From contig DATHWW010000024.1 in assembly GCA_035460165.1 (NCBI GenBank), positions 124,001-188,000 of the forward strand: a DNA stretch of 64,000 nt, given 5' to 3'. The notes beneath the pieces are model-generated. The model was given only the letters and a program-made list of their open reading frames with translations. It was not told where the DNA came from and ran no database searches. This DNA is from MM2 sp035460165 (GTDB taxonomy: Bacteria; Pseudomonadota; Gammaproteobacteria; Burkholderiales; Methylophilaceae). A program made the translations under genes and the position numbers. Position 1 is the first letter of the stretch, and every line of letters starts with the position of its first letter. Below, piece by piece: positions 19,352 through 27,699 of the stretch.

Positions 19352-19722
19352 TCATGCGGTCCATGCATGGAAACGATCAATTCCGCCTCCCCGCGTGAAA
19401 TGCCACAACTTTCCGAAATCCGGCTGGCGTTGCGGCCTTGGCGGGCCATCTGGATGGCTCGGGCATACGGAGTATTCTCGGAAGCGCTTTCTGCCTGCAA
19501 TTGCTGGATGAACTGCTCAAGCACCTTCACCCGGGCGCTCAGGCTTTCGATCTCGCTACGCAAGATCGCATCGGAATGGTGATGAGCTGGCTCAGGCATC
19601 CGGCGCTTGTGAAGAATGCCGCCGCCAGTGCGCATCAACAACAGCATTTCAGCAATATAAACCGCCAGAATCAGCGCAACGACGATCAGCAGCTCGCGCC
19701 ATGTAATTACTATGCTTTCCAC
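19348..19722 (-). CDS. DUF2802 domain membrane protein
   Basis: About 124 residues from a GTG at 19722; the open frame continues to 19806 but the upstream residues look non-coding. One N-terminal membrane helix (LLIVVALILAVYIAEMLLLM) is followed by a coiled coil (IESLSARVKVLEQFIQQLQAE) and a short helix-turn-helix-like C-terminal block (ASRISESCGISRGEAELIVS) typical of DUF2802. The function is not known. DUF2802 genes are often found next to flagellar genes, and it probably forms one operon with the FliK-like and FlhB-like genes. Confidence 0.75.
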   Translation of the reverse strand: MESIVITWRELLIVVALILAVYIAEMLLLMRTGGGILHKRRMPEPAHHHSDAILRSEIESLSARVKVLEQFIQQLQAESASENTPYARAIQMARQGRNASRISESCGISRGEAELIVSMHGPHE

Positions 19723-19977
19723 TATATTTTCTCGAAAGTTCTTGCGAGAGCAGAAGCTGAACAGGTGCCCGCCGCGTGGATACAGAACAATAGTCTGTAA
19801 ATTCAATGGCTAGCTTATCACATCAGGCGTAATCATCGACGTGGCCGTCACTATTCGGTGCATTGCGGATCGCCTGATTCAGCGTTCATTCGGCTCATGC
19901 CGATTTTCATGGCGATTGTGCCGTCGTTAGACTCTTAACGGGAGCTGGAGAAAAACTCTAAAGGGAGCAACAATTTT

Positions 19978-20067
19978 TGGCGGAAGCGGTGAGATTCGAA
20001 CTCACGGTAGGCTCGCACCTACGGCGGTTTTCAAGACCGCTGCCTTAAACCACTCGGCCACGCTTCC
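19978..20067 (-). tRNA. tRNA-Ser (anticodon UGA)
   Basis: The minus strand folds as a class II tRNA: acceptor GGAAGCG paired with CGCTTCC, D-arm, anticodon loop CTTGAAA with anticodon TGA, a long variable arm and GTTCGAATC T-loop. CCA is encoded at the 3' end (19978-19980). Length is 90 nt. It lies 58 nt downstream of def on the same strand. Confidence 0.95.
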
Positions 20068-20125
20068 AGTTGGCTGTTGTTAGCATACTTGGCGCCAACA
20101 ACGGCCAGCATTTTAACACAGCCGA

Positions 20126-20659
20126 TCAATCGTCCTGGATATCCTGCCCCGGAAATAATACGTCCGTGTAGCCGAAACTGCGCAAATCCTTGATGCGCAT
20201 TGGATAAAGAATGCCGTCCAGATGATCGCATTCATGCTGGACGACACGGGCGTGGAACCCACTGGCGATACGGTCTATGGGCTGGCCATACTGATCGACG
20301 CCGGTGTAATGCACGCGAGCATTGCGCGGCACGATGCCGCGCAGGCCAGGAACGGAGAGGCAGCCTTCCCAGCCATCCTCTTGCTCATTGCCCAATGGCG
20401 TTACTTTCGGATTGATCAGTACGGTATACGGCACTTGCTCGGCATCGGGGTAGCGCGGATTCTTGCCAACGCCGAAAATCACCACACGCAGGCTCACGCC
20501 GATCTGCGGGGCGGCGATGCCGGCACCGTCCATGGCCTCCATCGTGTCGTGCATATCCTGAATCAGCGCATGCAATTCCGGCGCGTCAAAGCGTTCTACT
20601 TCTGCTGCACGTTGCAACAGCAAGGGATCGCCCATCTTTAATACGTTTCTGACAGCCAT
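20126..20659 (-). CDS. def: Peptide deformylase
   Basis: 177 residues. Removes the N-formyl group from nascent proteins, the step before Map. All three motifs are present: GAGIAAPQIG, EGCLSVPG (metal Cys) and QHECDHLDG (HExxH with two His ligands and catalytic Glu). In many betaproteobacteria def sits beside fmt. Here it lies between tRNA-Ser and mtnP, so it may be a second copy; this cannot be judged from the window. Confidence 0.95.
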   Translation of the reverse strand: MAVRNVLKMGDPLLLQRAAEVERFDAPELHALIQDMHDTMEAMDGAGIAAPQIGVSLRVVIFGVGKNPRYPDAEQVPYTVLINPKVTPLGNEQEDGWEGCLSVPGLRGIVPRNARVHYTGVDQYGQPIDRIASGFHARVVQHECDHLDGILYPMRIKDLRSFGYTDVLFPGQDIQDD

Positions 20660-20692
20660 TTCCGTTCCTATGTCAAAAAGACATTTCCACCC

Positions 20693-21439
20693 CTATTCGG
20701 CATGGATCTCGACCATTTGTTCCAATATTCTGCGCACGCGATGCATGGTTTCGTTCAGCACGTTACCAATGGCTTCGTAATGAATGCCTTGCGCACTCGT
20801 ACCCCGCCCCGCGGCATGGTTGGCCACCACACCCAAGGCTGCGTAGCTGATGTCGAGTTCGCGTGCAAGCGCGGCTTCCGGCATGCCGGTCATGCCCACC
20901 ATGGTCGCGCCGTCGCGCTCCAGGCGGTTAATTTCAGCCGCCGTCTCCAGGCGAGGCCCCTGCACTGCGGCATAGACGCCGCCGTCGATGAAGCCTTCAC
21001 CTGCCGCTGTCGCCGCCTGCATGCACAGCGCCCGCATGTCATGGCAATAAGGATCGGTAAAATCGATGTGCGTCACCGGCTTGTCGACCATGTCGTGGAA
21101 TGTCGCTTTACGTCCATGCGTGTAATCGATGATCTGGTTGGGGATCACGATCGAGCCGGGTGTCAGATCGGGATGAATACCGCCGACGGTCGCGACCGAG
21201 ACCACATCCTTCACCCCTTCGGAATACAGCGCCCATAAATTGGCGCGATAGTTGACGAGATGCGGTGGGATGGTATGCCCATAGCCGTGACGGGCCAGAA
21301 ACACCACCTGATGATTATTGATGCTGCCGTAAGTCAGAGGGCCGGAGGGTTCGCCATAAGGAGTTCGGATTACCTGTCTATGCGTAATTTCAAGACTTGT
21401 CAGTTGTGTAAGGCCAGTGCCGCCGATAATACCGAGCAT
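20693..21439 (-). CDS. S-methyl-5'-thioinosine phosphorylase (MTAP/PNP family)
   Basis: 248 residues. Nucleoside phosphorylase of the MTAP family, acting in salvage of methylthioadenosine. GGTGLT near the N-terminus, ARHGYGHTIPPHLVNYRAN, GGVYAAVQGPRLETAAEI and VGMTGMPEAALARELDI are conserved. Where adenine-specific enzymes carry a TDYD-type motif, this protein reads VVANHAAG. An Asn there fits a 6-oxopurine substrate as in the Pseudomonas aeruginosa enzyme PA3004, so MTI rather than MTA is the likely substrate. It is divergent from hpnC. Confidence 0.8.
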   Translation of the reverse strand: MLGIIGGTGLTQLTSLEITHRQVIRTPYGEPSGPLTYGSINNHQVVFLARHGYGHTIPPHLVNYRANLWALYSEGVKDVVSVATVGGIHPDLTPGSIVIPNQIIDYTHGRKATFHDMVDKPVTHIDFTDPYCHDMRALCMQAATAAGEGFIDGGVYAAVQGPRLETAAEINRLERDGATMVGMTGMPEAALARELDISYAALGVVANHAAGRGTSAQGIHYEAIGNVLNETMHRVRRILEQMVEIHAE

Positions 21440-21520
21440 AAAATTCCCGAGAGTCAGTTTTCATCGGATTGTAACGCAAAGCCCTGCGGAGTGAAGATGG
21501 GTTATGGCATACTGCCGCCT

Positions 21521-22366
21521 ATGAATCATGCCGTTACCCGCGACAGTCTCAAGCTCGCCAACACCCATTATGAAAACTTCCCGGTTGCTTCGGTTTTACT
21601 CCCGATGCGCTTGAGAAAACCCATAGGATTGATTTACGCCTTCGCGCGCCAAGCGGACGATTTCGCGGATGAAGGCGACCTCGCGCCGGAGGCGCGGCTG
21701 GCCCTGCTCGACGGCTTTCGCAAGGAGTTGGATCGCATCGCCGCCGGCAGCACTCCGGACACCGATTTTTTCCGTACGCTGGCCGCGATGATCGCCGAGC
21801 GCAACCTGCCTTTGCAGCCGTTTTACGATCTTCTCGATGCGTTCAGCCAGGATGTCGTCAAAACGCGCTACGAGAATTTCGGCGAAGTCATCGACTACTG
21901 CCGCCGTTCGGCCAACCCCATCGGGCGCCTGTTGCTGCACCTGTATGGTGAGGCCACCCCGCGCAATCTCGGCTATTCGGACGCCATCTGCTCCGCGCTG
22001 CAGATCATCAACTTCCTGCAGGATGTCGAAATCGACTATCGCAAGGATCGCATCTACTTTCCGCTCGACGAAATGCGCAAATACCGCATCAAGGAGACCC
22101 AGATCGCCAGTCATGATCCAGGCGGCATGTGGTGGAACTTCATGCAGTTCGAGATCGAGCGCGCACGCAAATTGCTGCAATCCGGCGCGCCGCTCGGGCT
22201 GGTGCTCAAGGGACGCATCGGCATGGAAATGCGCACGATTATCGCCGGCGGCGAACGCATCCTGAGCAAACTGCACAAACACAAGGGCGACATGTTCAAT
22301 CATCGCCCCGCACTTACTCCGCGCGACTGGGGGTACATGCTCTACCGCGCAGTCAGGGCCAAATAA
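21521..22366 (+). CDS. hpnC: Squalene synthase subunit HpnC (hydroxysqualene synthase)
   Basis: 281 residues from ATG 21521. HpnC, D and E together turn two farnesyl diphosphates into squalene through presqualene diphosphate and hydroxysqualene. The trans-isoprenyl synthase fold shows HYENFPVASVLLP, the first Asp-rich motif QADDFADEGD and the second LQDVEIDYRKDRIYFP. Start choice: an ATG at 21497 has GGAG before it, but a TGGCATACT box lies 7 nt before 21521, suggesting a leaderless transcript from the second ATG. The gene overlaps hpnD as TAATG. Confidence 0.93.
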   Translation: MNHAVTRDSLKLANTHYENFPVASVLLPMRLRKPIGLIYAFARQADDFADEGDLAPEARLALLDGFRKELDRIAAGSTPDTDFFRTLAAMIAERNLPLQPFYDLLDAFSQDVVKTRYENFGEVIDYCRRSANPIGRLLLHLYGEATPRNLGYSDAICSALQIINFLQDVEIDYRKDRIYFPLDEMRKYRIKETQIASHDPGGMWWNFMQFEIERARKLLQSGAPLGLVLKGRIGMEMRTIIAGGERILSKLHKHKGDMFNHRPALTPRDWGYMLYRAVRAK

Positions 22367-23202
22367 TGAATCCGCACGACTACTGCCAGCAGAAGGCCGC
22401 CGCCAGCGGCTCCAGCTTTTACTATAGCTTTCTTTTCCTGCCCAAGCCCAAGCGTCAAGCGATTACAGCGCTATACGCCTTTTGCCGCGAGGTGGACGAC
22501 GTTGCCGACGAATGCACGGATGCCGGCATCGCCCGCACCAAGCTGGCCTGGTGGCGCGCGGAAATCGCCAACCTCTACGCGGACAAGCCGCAGCACCCGG
22601 TAACGCAGGCGCTGACCGATGCCGTGAGCGACTACAATCTGGTTGAAGAGCATTTCGTGGAAATCATCGACGGCATGGAGATGGATCTCGACCAGAACCG
22701 TTATCGCGATTTCAAGGAATTGCATCTTTACTGTTATCGCGTCGCCAGTGTCGTCGGGTTGCTCTCCGCATCGATCTTCGGTTATAGCGATCGCAAAACG
22801 CTCAAGTACGCGCATGATCTCGGCCTGGCTTTCCAGTTGACCAACATCGTGCGCGATGTCGGCGAAGACGCACGTCGCGGCCGCATTTATCTGCCCCTCG
22901 ATGAAATGGCGCAGCACGGCGTCAGCGAAGGCGATATCCTGCGCGGAGAGGAAAGCGACAATGTGCGCCGTTTACTCGAATCCCAGATCGAACGTGCTGA
23001 AGGATATTACCGTCGCGCCTTCGAGGAACTGCCCGAGGCTGACCGCCGCGACCAGCGCACCGGCCTCATCATGGCGGCAATTTATCGCGCCCTTCTGGAC
23101 GAGATCCGGATTGGCGGATGCGAGAAAGTGCTTAATCAGCGCGTGTCGCTGACCCCGCTGCGCAAGCTGTGGCTGGCCTGGAAAACATGGCTCAAGGGAT
23201 AA
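22366..23202 (+). CDS. hpnD: Presqualene diphosphate synthase HpnD
   Basis: 278 residues. Condenses two farnesyl diphosphates to presqualene diphosphate, the first reaction of the HpnCDE route. It has FYYSFLFLPKPKRQAI, the Asp-rich motif REVDDVADE and the second motif IVRDVGEDARRGRIYLP, plus YCYRVASVVG between them. The ATG shares a base with the hpnC stop. The frame runs open much further upstream inside hpnC but that part is a shadow. Confidence 0.95.
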   Translation: MNPHDYCQQKAAASGSSFYYSFLFLPKPKRQAITALYAFCREVDDVADECTDAGIARTKLAWWRAEIANLYADKPQHPVTQALTDAVSDYNLVEEHFVEIIDGMEMDLDQNRYRDFKELHLYCYRVASVVGLLSASIFGYSDRKTLKYAHDLGLAFQLTNIVRDVGEDARRGRIYLPLDEMAQHGVSEGDILRGEESDNVRRLLESQIERAEGYYRRAFEELPEADRRDQRTGLIMAAIYRALLDEIRIGGCEKVLNQRVSLTPLRKLWLAWKTWLKG

Positions 23203-23224
23203 ACTGCCCGGAGGCTAAGCAGCC

Positions 23225-24511
23225 TTGCGCGTAGCCATCATCGGCGGCGGCTGCGCCGGACTTGCCGCAGCGGCGACGCTGGCTGAACATGGCGTTTCCG
23301 TCACCGTATTCGAAGCCGCCAAGCAGGTGGGCGGCCGTGCGCGCGGACTTAACTGGAAAGGCAAACGGCTGGATAACGGCCAGCATATCCTGATCGGCGC
23401 CTACCGCGACACGCTGCGCCTGATGCAATTGGCAGGTGTCGATATCGACACCGTACTCATGCGTTTGCCGCTGCAATTGATACAACACCGGCAATTCAGG
23501 CTGCGCGCTTCCACCCGGCTGCCCGCACCCTTGCACATACTTTCCGGTTTATTGCGTGCCGAAGGACTGGGCCGTCGGGAACGACTGGCTGCGCTGCGCC
23601 TGATGGTCGCACTTCGGATTTCCGGTTTTCGCCTGTACCAGGACGAATCGCTGGGTACCTTTCTTGCGCGCCACCGACAACCCGAGCGCGTCACGCGCTG
23701 GTTATGGGAACCATTATGCCTGGCTGCGTTAAATACGCCCGTCGCCCAGGCCAGCGCGCAGGTCTTTCTGAATGTTCTGCGCGACAGCTTCTCAAAAACT
23801 AAAAACGATAGTCATTTGTTGCTGCCGCGTGTCGATTTATCCGGGCTGCTGATCGAACCGCTAGCTCGCTATATCCAGACGCATCGGGGCGAAATCCGGC
23901 TTGGCACCACCGTTACCGCAATCCGTCAGCAAGACGAGGGCTTTAGCGTGGAATGTGCTGAAGAACACCACCATTTCAGTCATGTCGTCGCAGCCGTCTC
24001 GCCGTTCCGCCTGTCTGACCTGACCGCACAATTACCGCAACTGGCGCAGAGCGCTCGCCAAAGCGAAAGCTACGATTACCAGCCTATCTATTCGGTTTAT
24101 GTGCAGTACCCGGATTCCGTACGCCTGCCCTTCCCGATGATCGGCCTCACCGGCGGTCACGCGCAATGGGTACTGGATCGCGGCAGTCTGGACGGACAAT
24201 GCGGCCTGCTGGCGGTGGTTATCAGCGCCGACGGCCCGCATCAGGCATTGACTCAGGAAGCGCTCGCGGAGGAAGTCATGCGCGAGCTGGCCAATGCCTT
24301 CCCCGAGTTGCCGCAACCGCTCTGGCATAAGGTTATCGCCGAGAAGCGTGCAACCTTCGCCTGCATCCCCAATCTGGAGCGACCCGCACAGCGGACCGAT
24401 TTAGCCAACTTTTATCTCGCAGGCGATTACACGGCTGGCGACTATCCCGCCACCATCGAAGGTGCCGTCAGAAGCGGCATCGCATGCGCAGGGCTGATTC
24501 TGGCGCCATGA
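23225..24511 (+). CDS. hpnE: Hydroxysqualene dehydroxylase HpnE (FAD amine-oxidase family)
   Basis: 428 residues, TTG start with GGAGG 10 nt upstream. HpnE reduces hydroxysqualene to squalene. The Rossmann FAD motif VAIIGGGCAGLAAAATLAEHG is at the N-terminus, the family motif QVGGRARG follows, and the C-terminal FAD block is FYLAGDYTAGDYPATIEGA. It completes the hpnCDE operon. No squalene-hopene cyclase is in this window, so the link to hopanoids is inferred from the pathway. Confidence 0.94.
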   Translation: MRVAIIGGGCAGLAAAATLAEHGVSVTVFEAAKQVGGRARGLNWKGKRLDNGQHILIGAYRDTLRLMQLAGVDIDTVLMRLPLQLIQHRQFRLRASTRLPAPLHILSGLLRAEGLGRRERLAALRLMVALRISGFRLYQDESLGTFLARHRQPERVTRWLWEPLCLAALNTPVAQASAQVFLNVLRDSFSKTKNDSHLLLPRVDLSGLLIEPLARYIQTHRGEIRLGTTVTAIRQQDEGFSVECAEEHHHFSHVVAAVSPFRLSDLTAQLPQLAQSARQSESYDYQPIYSVYVQYPDSVRLPFPMIGLTGGHAQWVLDRGSLDGQCGLLAVVISADGPHQALTQEALAEEVMRELANAFPELPQPLWHKVIAEKRATFACIPNLERPAQRTDLANFYLAGDYTAGDYPATIEGAVRSGIACAGLILAP

Positions 24512-24536
24512 GGGGCATTTCTGCTATGCTGAATCC

Positions 24537-24932
24537 ATGACCGCGCATCTCTACGACTTCCTGCTCCATTGGGGCGTAATGAGCCTTTCGCTCTGGGTCG
24601 CCAGCTATGTCTTCAATGGCCTGACCTTTTCCAGCAAATCCTCGCTGCTGGTCTCGGCGCTGATGCTGGGTTTTGCCAATGCGATCGTGCGCCCCATCCT
24701 CGTTTTCCTTACTTTGCCGCTTACCCTGCTGACTTTCGGGCTGTTTCTGCTGGTAATCAATGCACTGATGATCATGCTGGTCGCCGCGGTGGTCAAAGGC
24801 TTCAAGGTATCGGGCTTCTGGACGGCCTTTTTTGCCAGCATTTTCATTGCCGCGTTCAGCTTTTTCATCGAATGGCTGTTACCCGGAAGTCATCCGGTCG
24901 TGTTCACCACCGGCAACACGCTCAGCATCTGA
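24537..24932 (+). CDS. Phage holin family IV-type small membrane protein
   Basis: 131 residues with four hydrophobic segments (SLSLWVASYVFNGLTF, FANAIVRPILVFLTLPLTLL, LFLLVINALMIMLVAAVV, TAFFASIFIAAFSFFIEWLL). This matches the 4-TM superfamily annotated as phage holin family IV or DUF (YvlD-like). These are chromosomal housekeeping membrane proteins of unknown role, and nothing nearby suggests a prophage. Extended -10 box TGCTATGCT ends 6 nt before the ATG, and there is no Shine-Dalgarno sequence, so transcription may begin at the start codon. Confidence 0.8.
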   Translation: MTAHLYDFLLHWGVMSLSLWVASYVFNGLTFSSKSSLLVSALMLGFANAIVRPILVFLTLPLTLLTFGLFLLVINALMIMLVAAVVKGFKVSGFWTAFFASIFIAAFSFFIEWLLPGSHPVVFTTGNTLSI

Positions 24933-24978
24933 CAGCCGCTTCGGCTAAAATGCGCGCTTTACCGACACGGATCGCGCA

Positions 24979-25728
24979 ATGAACTACCAGCCACCCCATA
25001 ACCACCTTCAGGATCGCGTAATCCTCGTCACTGGGGCCGGCCAGGGCATCGGCAAGACCGCCGCACTCGCGTTTGCCGCGCAGGGCGCCACCGTGATCCT
25101 GCTTGGGCGCAAGGTGAAAAAGCTGGAAGTCGTCTATGACGCCATTGTGGCTGCCGGGGGACCGCAACCCTTGATCTTTCCGATGAATCTGGAGAAAACC
25201 GGCGAGGAAGATTTCAAGGGATTGGCGGAAGGCATTTACCAACAGCTCGGCCGTCTGGACGGCATCCTGCATAACGCCAGCCGCTTCGATAACCTCAGCC
25301 CGCTTGAAATCCAAACAACCGAACAATTCACCGGCATGCTGCAGACTAACCTGATCGCGCCTTTCGCGCTGACAAAGGCGTGCCTGCCCTTGCTGAGACG
25401 CGCGCCGGATGCTTCGATCATCGTCACTTCCACCACGGCTGCACATCATCCGGCAGCCTACTGGGGAGCACATGCAATCTCCAGCAGCGCTGCCGAAACG
25501 CTGGTCAAGATCTGGGCGCTGGAAATGGAAACGTTTCCCAATATGCGCATCAACGCCATCGTGCCCGGAGCGGTGCAATGCCCGCAACGCAAGCTGTCGC
25601 ATCCGGGCGAACTGCATACCAACCTGCCGCATCCCGAAGCAATCATGCCGCTCTATCTCTACCTGATGGGGCACGACAGCGCAGGTGTCAGCGGACAGAT
25701 ATTCGAGGCGCAGAAGCCCGCACCATGA
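24979..25728 (+). CDS. YciK-type short-chain dehydrogenase, catalytic residues lost
   Basis: 249 residues, Rossmann fold with cofactor motif TGAGQGIG (18-25) and LLGRKVKKLE typical of the YciK oxidoreductase family. In E. coli YciK the active site reads NWGAYAASK; the aligned stretch here is YWGAHAISS, so the catalytic Tyr is His165 and the catalytic Lys is Ser169. Ser151 in the VTST stretch is present. The reading frame is intact and full length, so the protein is probably made but may bind a cofactor or partner without normal SDR chemistry. A TAAAAT box lies about 33 nt upstream of the ATG. It overlaps the next gene by 4 nt. Confidence 0.85.
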   Translation: MNYQPPHNHLQDRVILVTGAGQGIGKTAALAFAAQGATVILLGRKVKKLEVVYDAIVAAGGPQPLIFPMNLEKTGEEDFKGLAEGIYQQLGRLDGILHNASRFDNLSPLEIQTTEQFTGMLQTNLIAPFALTKACLPLLRRAPDASIIVTSTTAAHHPAAYWGAHAISSSAAETLVKIWALEMETFPNMRINAIVPGAVQCPQRKLSHPGELHTNLPHPEAIMPLYLYLMGHDSAGVSGQIFEAQKPAP

Positions 25729-26075
25729 GCTGGCTCATCACCAAATACCTGCTGACCGCCGGAATTGTGGTTCTGGTCTCGGAAATTGCCAAGCGCAGTG
25801 ACAAGCTGGGCGGATTGGTGGCGGCGCTGCCGCTGGTGACGATATTGGCGCTAATCTGGCTATACGTCGAACACCAGCCGACCGAGAAGATCGCGAATCA
25901 CGCCTGGTATACCTTCTGGTATGTGGTACCGACGCTGCCGATGTTTCTGGTTTTTCCCTTATTGCTGCCGCGCATCGGCTTCTGGCCGACGCTGCTCGCG
26001 TGCGTGGCGCTGACGATGGTGTGCTTCGGATTGTGGGCGCTGGCGCTGCGCCGATTGGGGATTGAACTGCTTTAG
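25725..26075 (+). CDS. DUF3147 family membrane protein
   Basis: 116 residues, ATG overlapping the SDR stop as ATGA. Four hydrophobic helices (LLTAGIVVLVSEIA, LVAALPLVTILALIWLYVE, FWYVVPTLPMFLVFPLLL, LLACVALTMVCFGLWALAL) with the motif KRSDKLGGLVAALP that marks DUF3147. The function is unknown. The last three bases, TAG, are supplied by the terminal inverted repeat of the element downstream, so the native C-terminus may originally have been different by a few residues. Confidence 0.8.
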   Translation: MSWLITKYLLTAGIVVLVSEIAKRSDKLGGLVAALPLVTILALIWLYVEHQPTEKIANHAWYTFWYVVPTLPMFLVFPLLLPRIGFWPTLLACVALTMVCFGLWALALRRLGIELL

Positions 26076-26343
26076 GGCGTATTCACACTAATTTCACGAC
26101 TGCGTTGCCGAGATAGCACGATGGATGCAAGGCGCGGAGCGCAGCGAATGGTTGTTCCATTCGCAAGATTCGCAACGCCGCAGACGCGCGTCATCTCGGC
26201 AACCCTGCGGGACGGGGGCGATTTGGGCGCCCTCCTTTGTCGCAAGCCGCTTATTGTGGGCGGCACAATCGCGCGTCTTGCTTCGTGGATGGCATCCCAA
26301 ATCGCCCCCGTCGCAGACGCGAAATTAGTGTGAATACGCCCTA
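26073..26343. mobile_element. MITE-like element with TA-flanked terminal inverted repeats
   Basis: The ends are inverted copies of each other: 26073-26095 reads TAGGGCGTATTCACACTAAT plus TTC and is matched without mismatch by 26321-26343 on the other strand. The match extends to 32 bp with two mismatches. TA stands at both outer ends, as expected for TA target duplication by IS630/Tc1-type transposases. No transposase is encoded. Two internal inverted repeats are present: GTTGCCGAGAT at 26104-26114 against 26193-26203, and GACGGGGGCGATTTGGG at 26211-26227 against 26296-26312. It fills the whole gap between two convergent genes and gives both their TAG stops. Confidence 0.8.
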
Positions 26344-27699
26344 GCTGTCGCGCAAACGGGCCAATGCCTGTTCCAGGCGATCTACCCCATAGACTTCGAT
26401 ATCCTTGACCGCCTGCTTGGGCTGATTGGCCTTGGGTACGATGGCATGGGTAAACCCCAATTTGGCGGCCTCTTTCAAGCGTTCTTGACCACGTTGCACC
26501 GGGCGCACTTCCCCGGCCAAGCCAACCTCACCAAAAACAATAAGTTTCTGCGGCAATGGTTTGTTTTTTAATGAGGATACGATTGCAATAAGTACGGCCA
26601 AGTCTGCCGCCGGCTCGCCAATCCGCACCCCGCCGACAGCATTAACGAAGACATCTTGATCGAAGCACGCCACACCGGCATGACGATGCAAAACCGCCAA
26701 CAGCATGGCCAAACGATTTTGCTCAAGTCCTACGCATAGCCGCTTGGGATTCGGCGCATGCGCCTCATCGACCAAGGCTTGCACTTCCACCAGTAACGGC
26801 CGCGTGCCTTCCTGCGTCACCGTAATGCACGAACCCGACACCTGCTCCGTATGATGCGACAGGAACAACGCAGACGGATTGCTGACTTCGCGTAATCCCT
26901 TCTCGGTCATCGCGAACACACCCAGCTCATTCACTGCGCCAAAACGGTTTTTGAACGCGCGCACCAGACGGAAGCTGGAATTGGGGTCGCCCTCGAAATA
27001 CAGCACCGTATCGACGATATGCTCCAGCACGCGCGGTCCCGCCAATGAGCCTTCCTTGGTCACGTGCCCAACCAGAATGACAGTGATGCCAAGTTGCTTT
27101 GCCAGCCGCGTCAGCTGTGCCGAACACTCCCGGACTTGCGCCACCGAGCCGGGTGCGGATTGCAACACTTCGGAGTACACGGTCTGGATGGAATCGATGA
27201 CTGCGACATCGGGCTTGTGCGCCTGCAGGATAGCAACGATCTTTTCCAGGTTGATTTCCGCCAGAAGCTCCACCGGGCTGGCATCCAGACCGAGGCGCTT
27301 CGCGCGCATGGCGATCTGCTGGGCGGACTCTTCCCCGCTGACGTAAACCACGCGCTGTTGTCCGCCGATATGACACAAGGTCTGCAGCAACAGAGTGGAT
27401 TTGCCGATACCGGGATCGCCACCGATCAGTACCACGCCGCCAGGCACCAGGCCGCCGCCCAGTACGCGGTCGAATTCGACGATCCCCGTAGGATGCCGCG
27501 GCACCTCGGCAGCTTCGACGTCCGCCAGTTTCTGCAACCCGGCAGTCTGTGCCAGCGACGCGAAGCGGCTCGCCGAAGAGGTTTCGGCGATGGTCTCCAC
27601 GAGTGTATTCCATGCGTTGCAGCTCGGACATTGCCCTTGCCATTTGGGAGCCTGTCCGCCGCACTCGGTGCAGGTATAGACGGTTTTCGCTTTTGCCAT
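26341..27699 (-). CDS. radA: DNA repair protein RadA
   Basis: 452 residues. RadA (Sms) helps branch migration and recombination intermediates. An N-terminal zinc ribbon C10-C13-C24-C27, RecA-like ATPase with Walker A GGDPGIGKST (93-102), the RadA-specific KNRFG motif (250-254) and a C-terminal Lon-protease-like domain (GGVRIGEPAADLAVL) are all in place. The stop codon lies in the end of the adjoining inverted-repeat element. ATG directly follows the alr stop with no gap. Confidence 0.96.
   Translation of the reverse strand: MAKAKTVYTCTECGGQAPKWQGQCPSCNAWNTLVETIAETSSASRFASLAQTAGLQKLADVEAAEVPRHPTGIVEFDRVLGGGLVPGGVVLIGGDPGIGKSTLLLQTLCHIGGQQRVVYVSGEESAQQIAMRAKRLGLDASPVELLAEINLEKIVAILQAHKPDVAVIDSIQTVYSEVLQSAPGSVAQVRECSAQLTRLAKQLGITVILVGHVTKEGSLAGPRVLEHIVDTVLYFEGDPNSSFRLVRAFKNRFGAVNELGVFAMTEKGLREVSNPSALFLSHHTEQVSGSCITVTQEGTRPLLVEVQALVDEAHAPNPKRLCVGLEQNRLAMLLAVLHRHAGVACFDQDVFVNAVGGVRIGEPAADLAVLIAIVSSLKNKPLPQKLIVFGEVGLAGEVRPVQRGQERLKEAAKLGFTHAIVPKANQPKQAVKDIEVYGVDRLEQALARLRDS

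Noticed and set aside
19807..19977. Possible gene or RNA in the gap between the DUF2802 gene and tRNA-Ser
   Set aside because: 171 bp with no convincing start, hairpin with T-run or conserved motif.
24537..24932. Holin-like protein as a sign of a prophage
   Set aside because: No integrase, lysin, capsid or att site nearby; the family is common in bacterial chromosomes.
26121..26333. Small open frames inside the inverted-repeat element
   Set aside because: They lie in palindromic DNA, appear on both strands and resemble no transposase.
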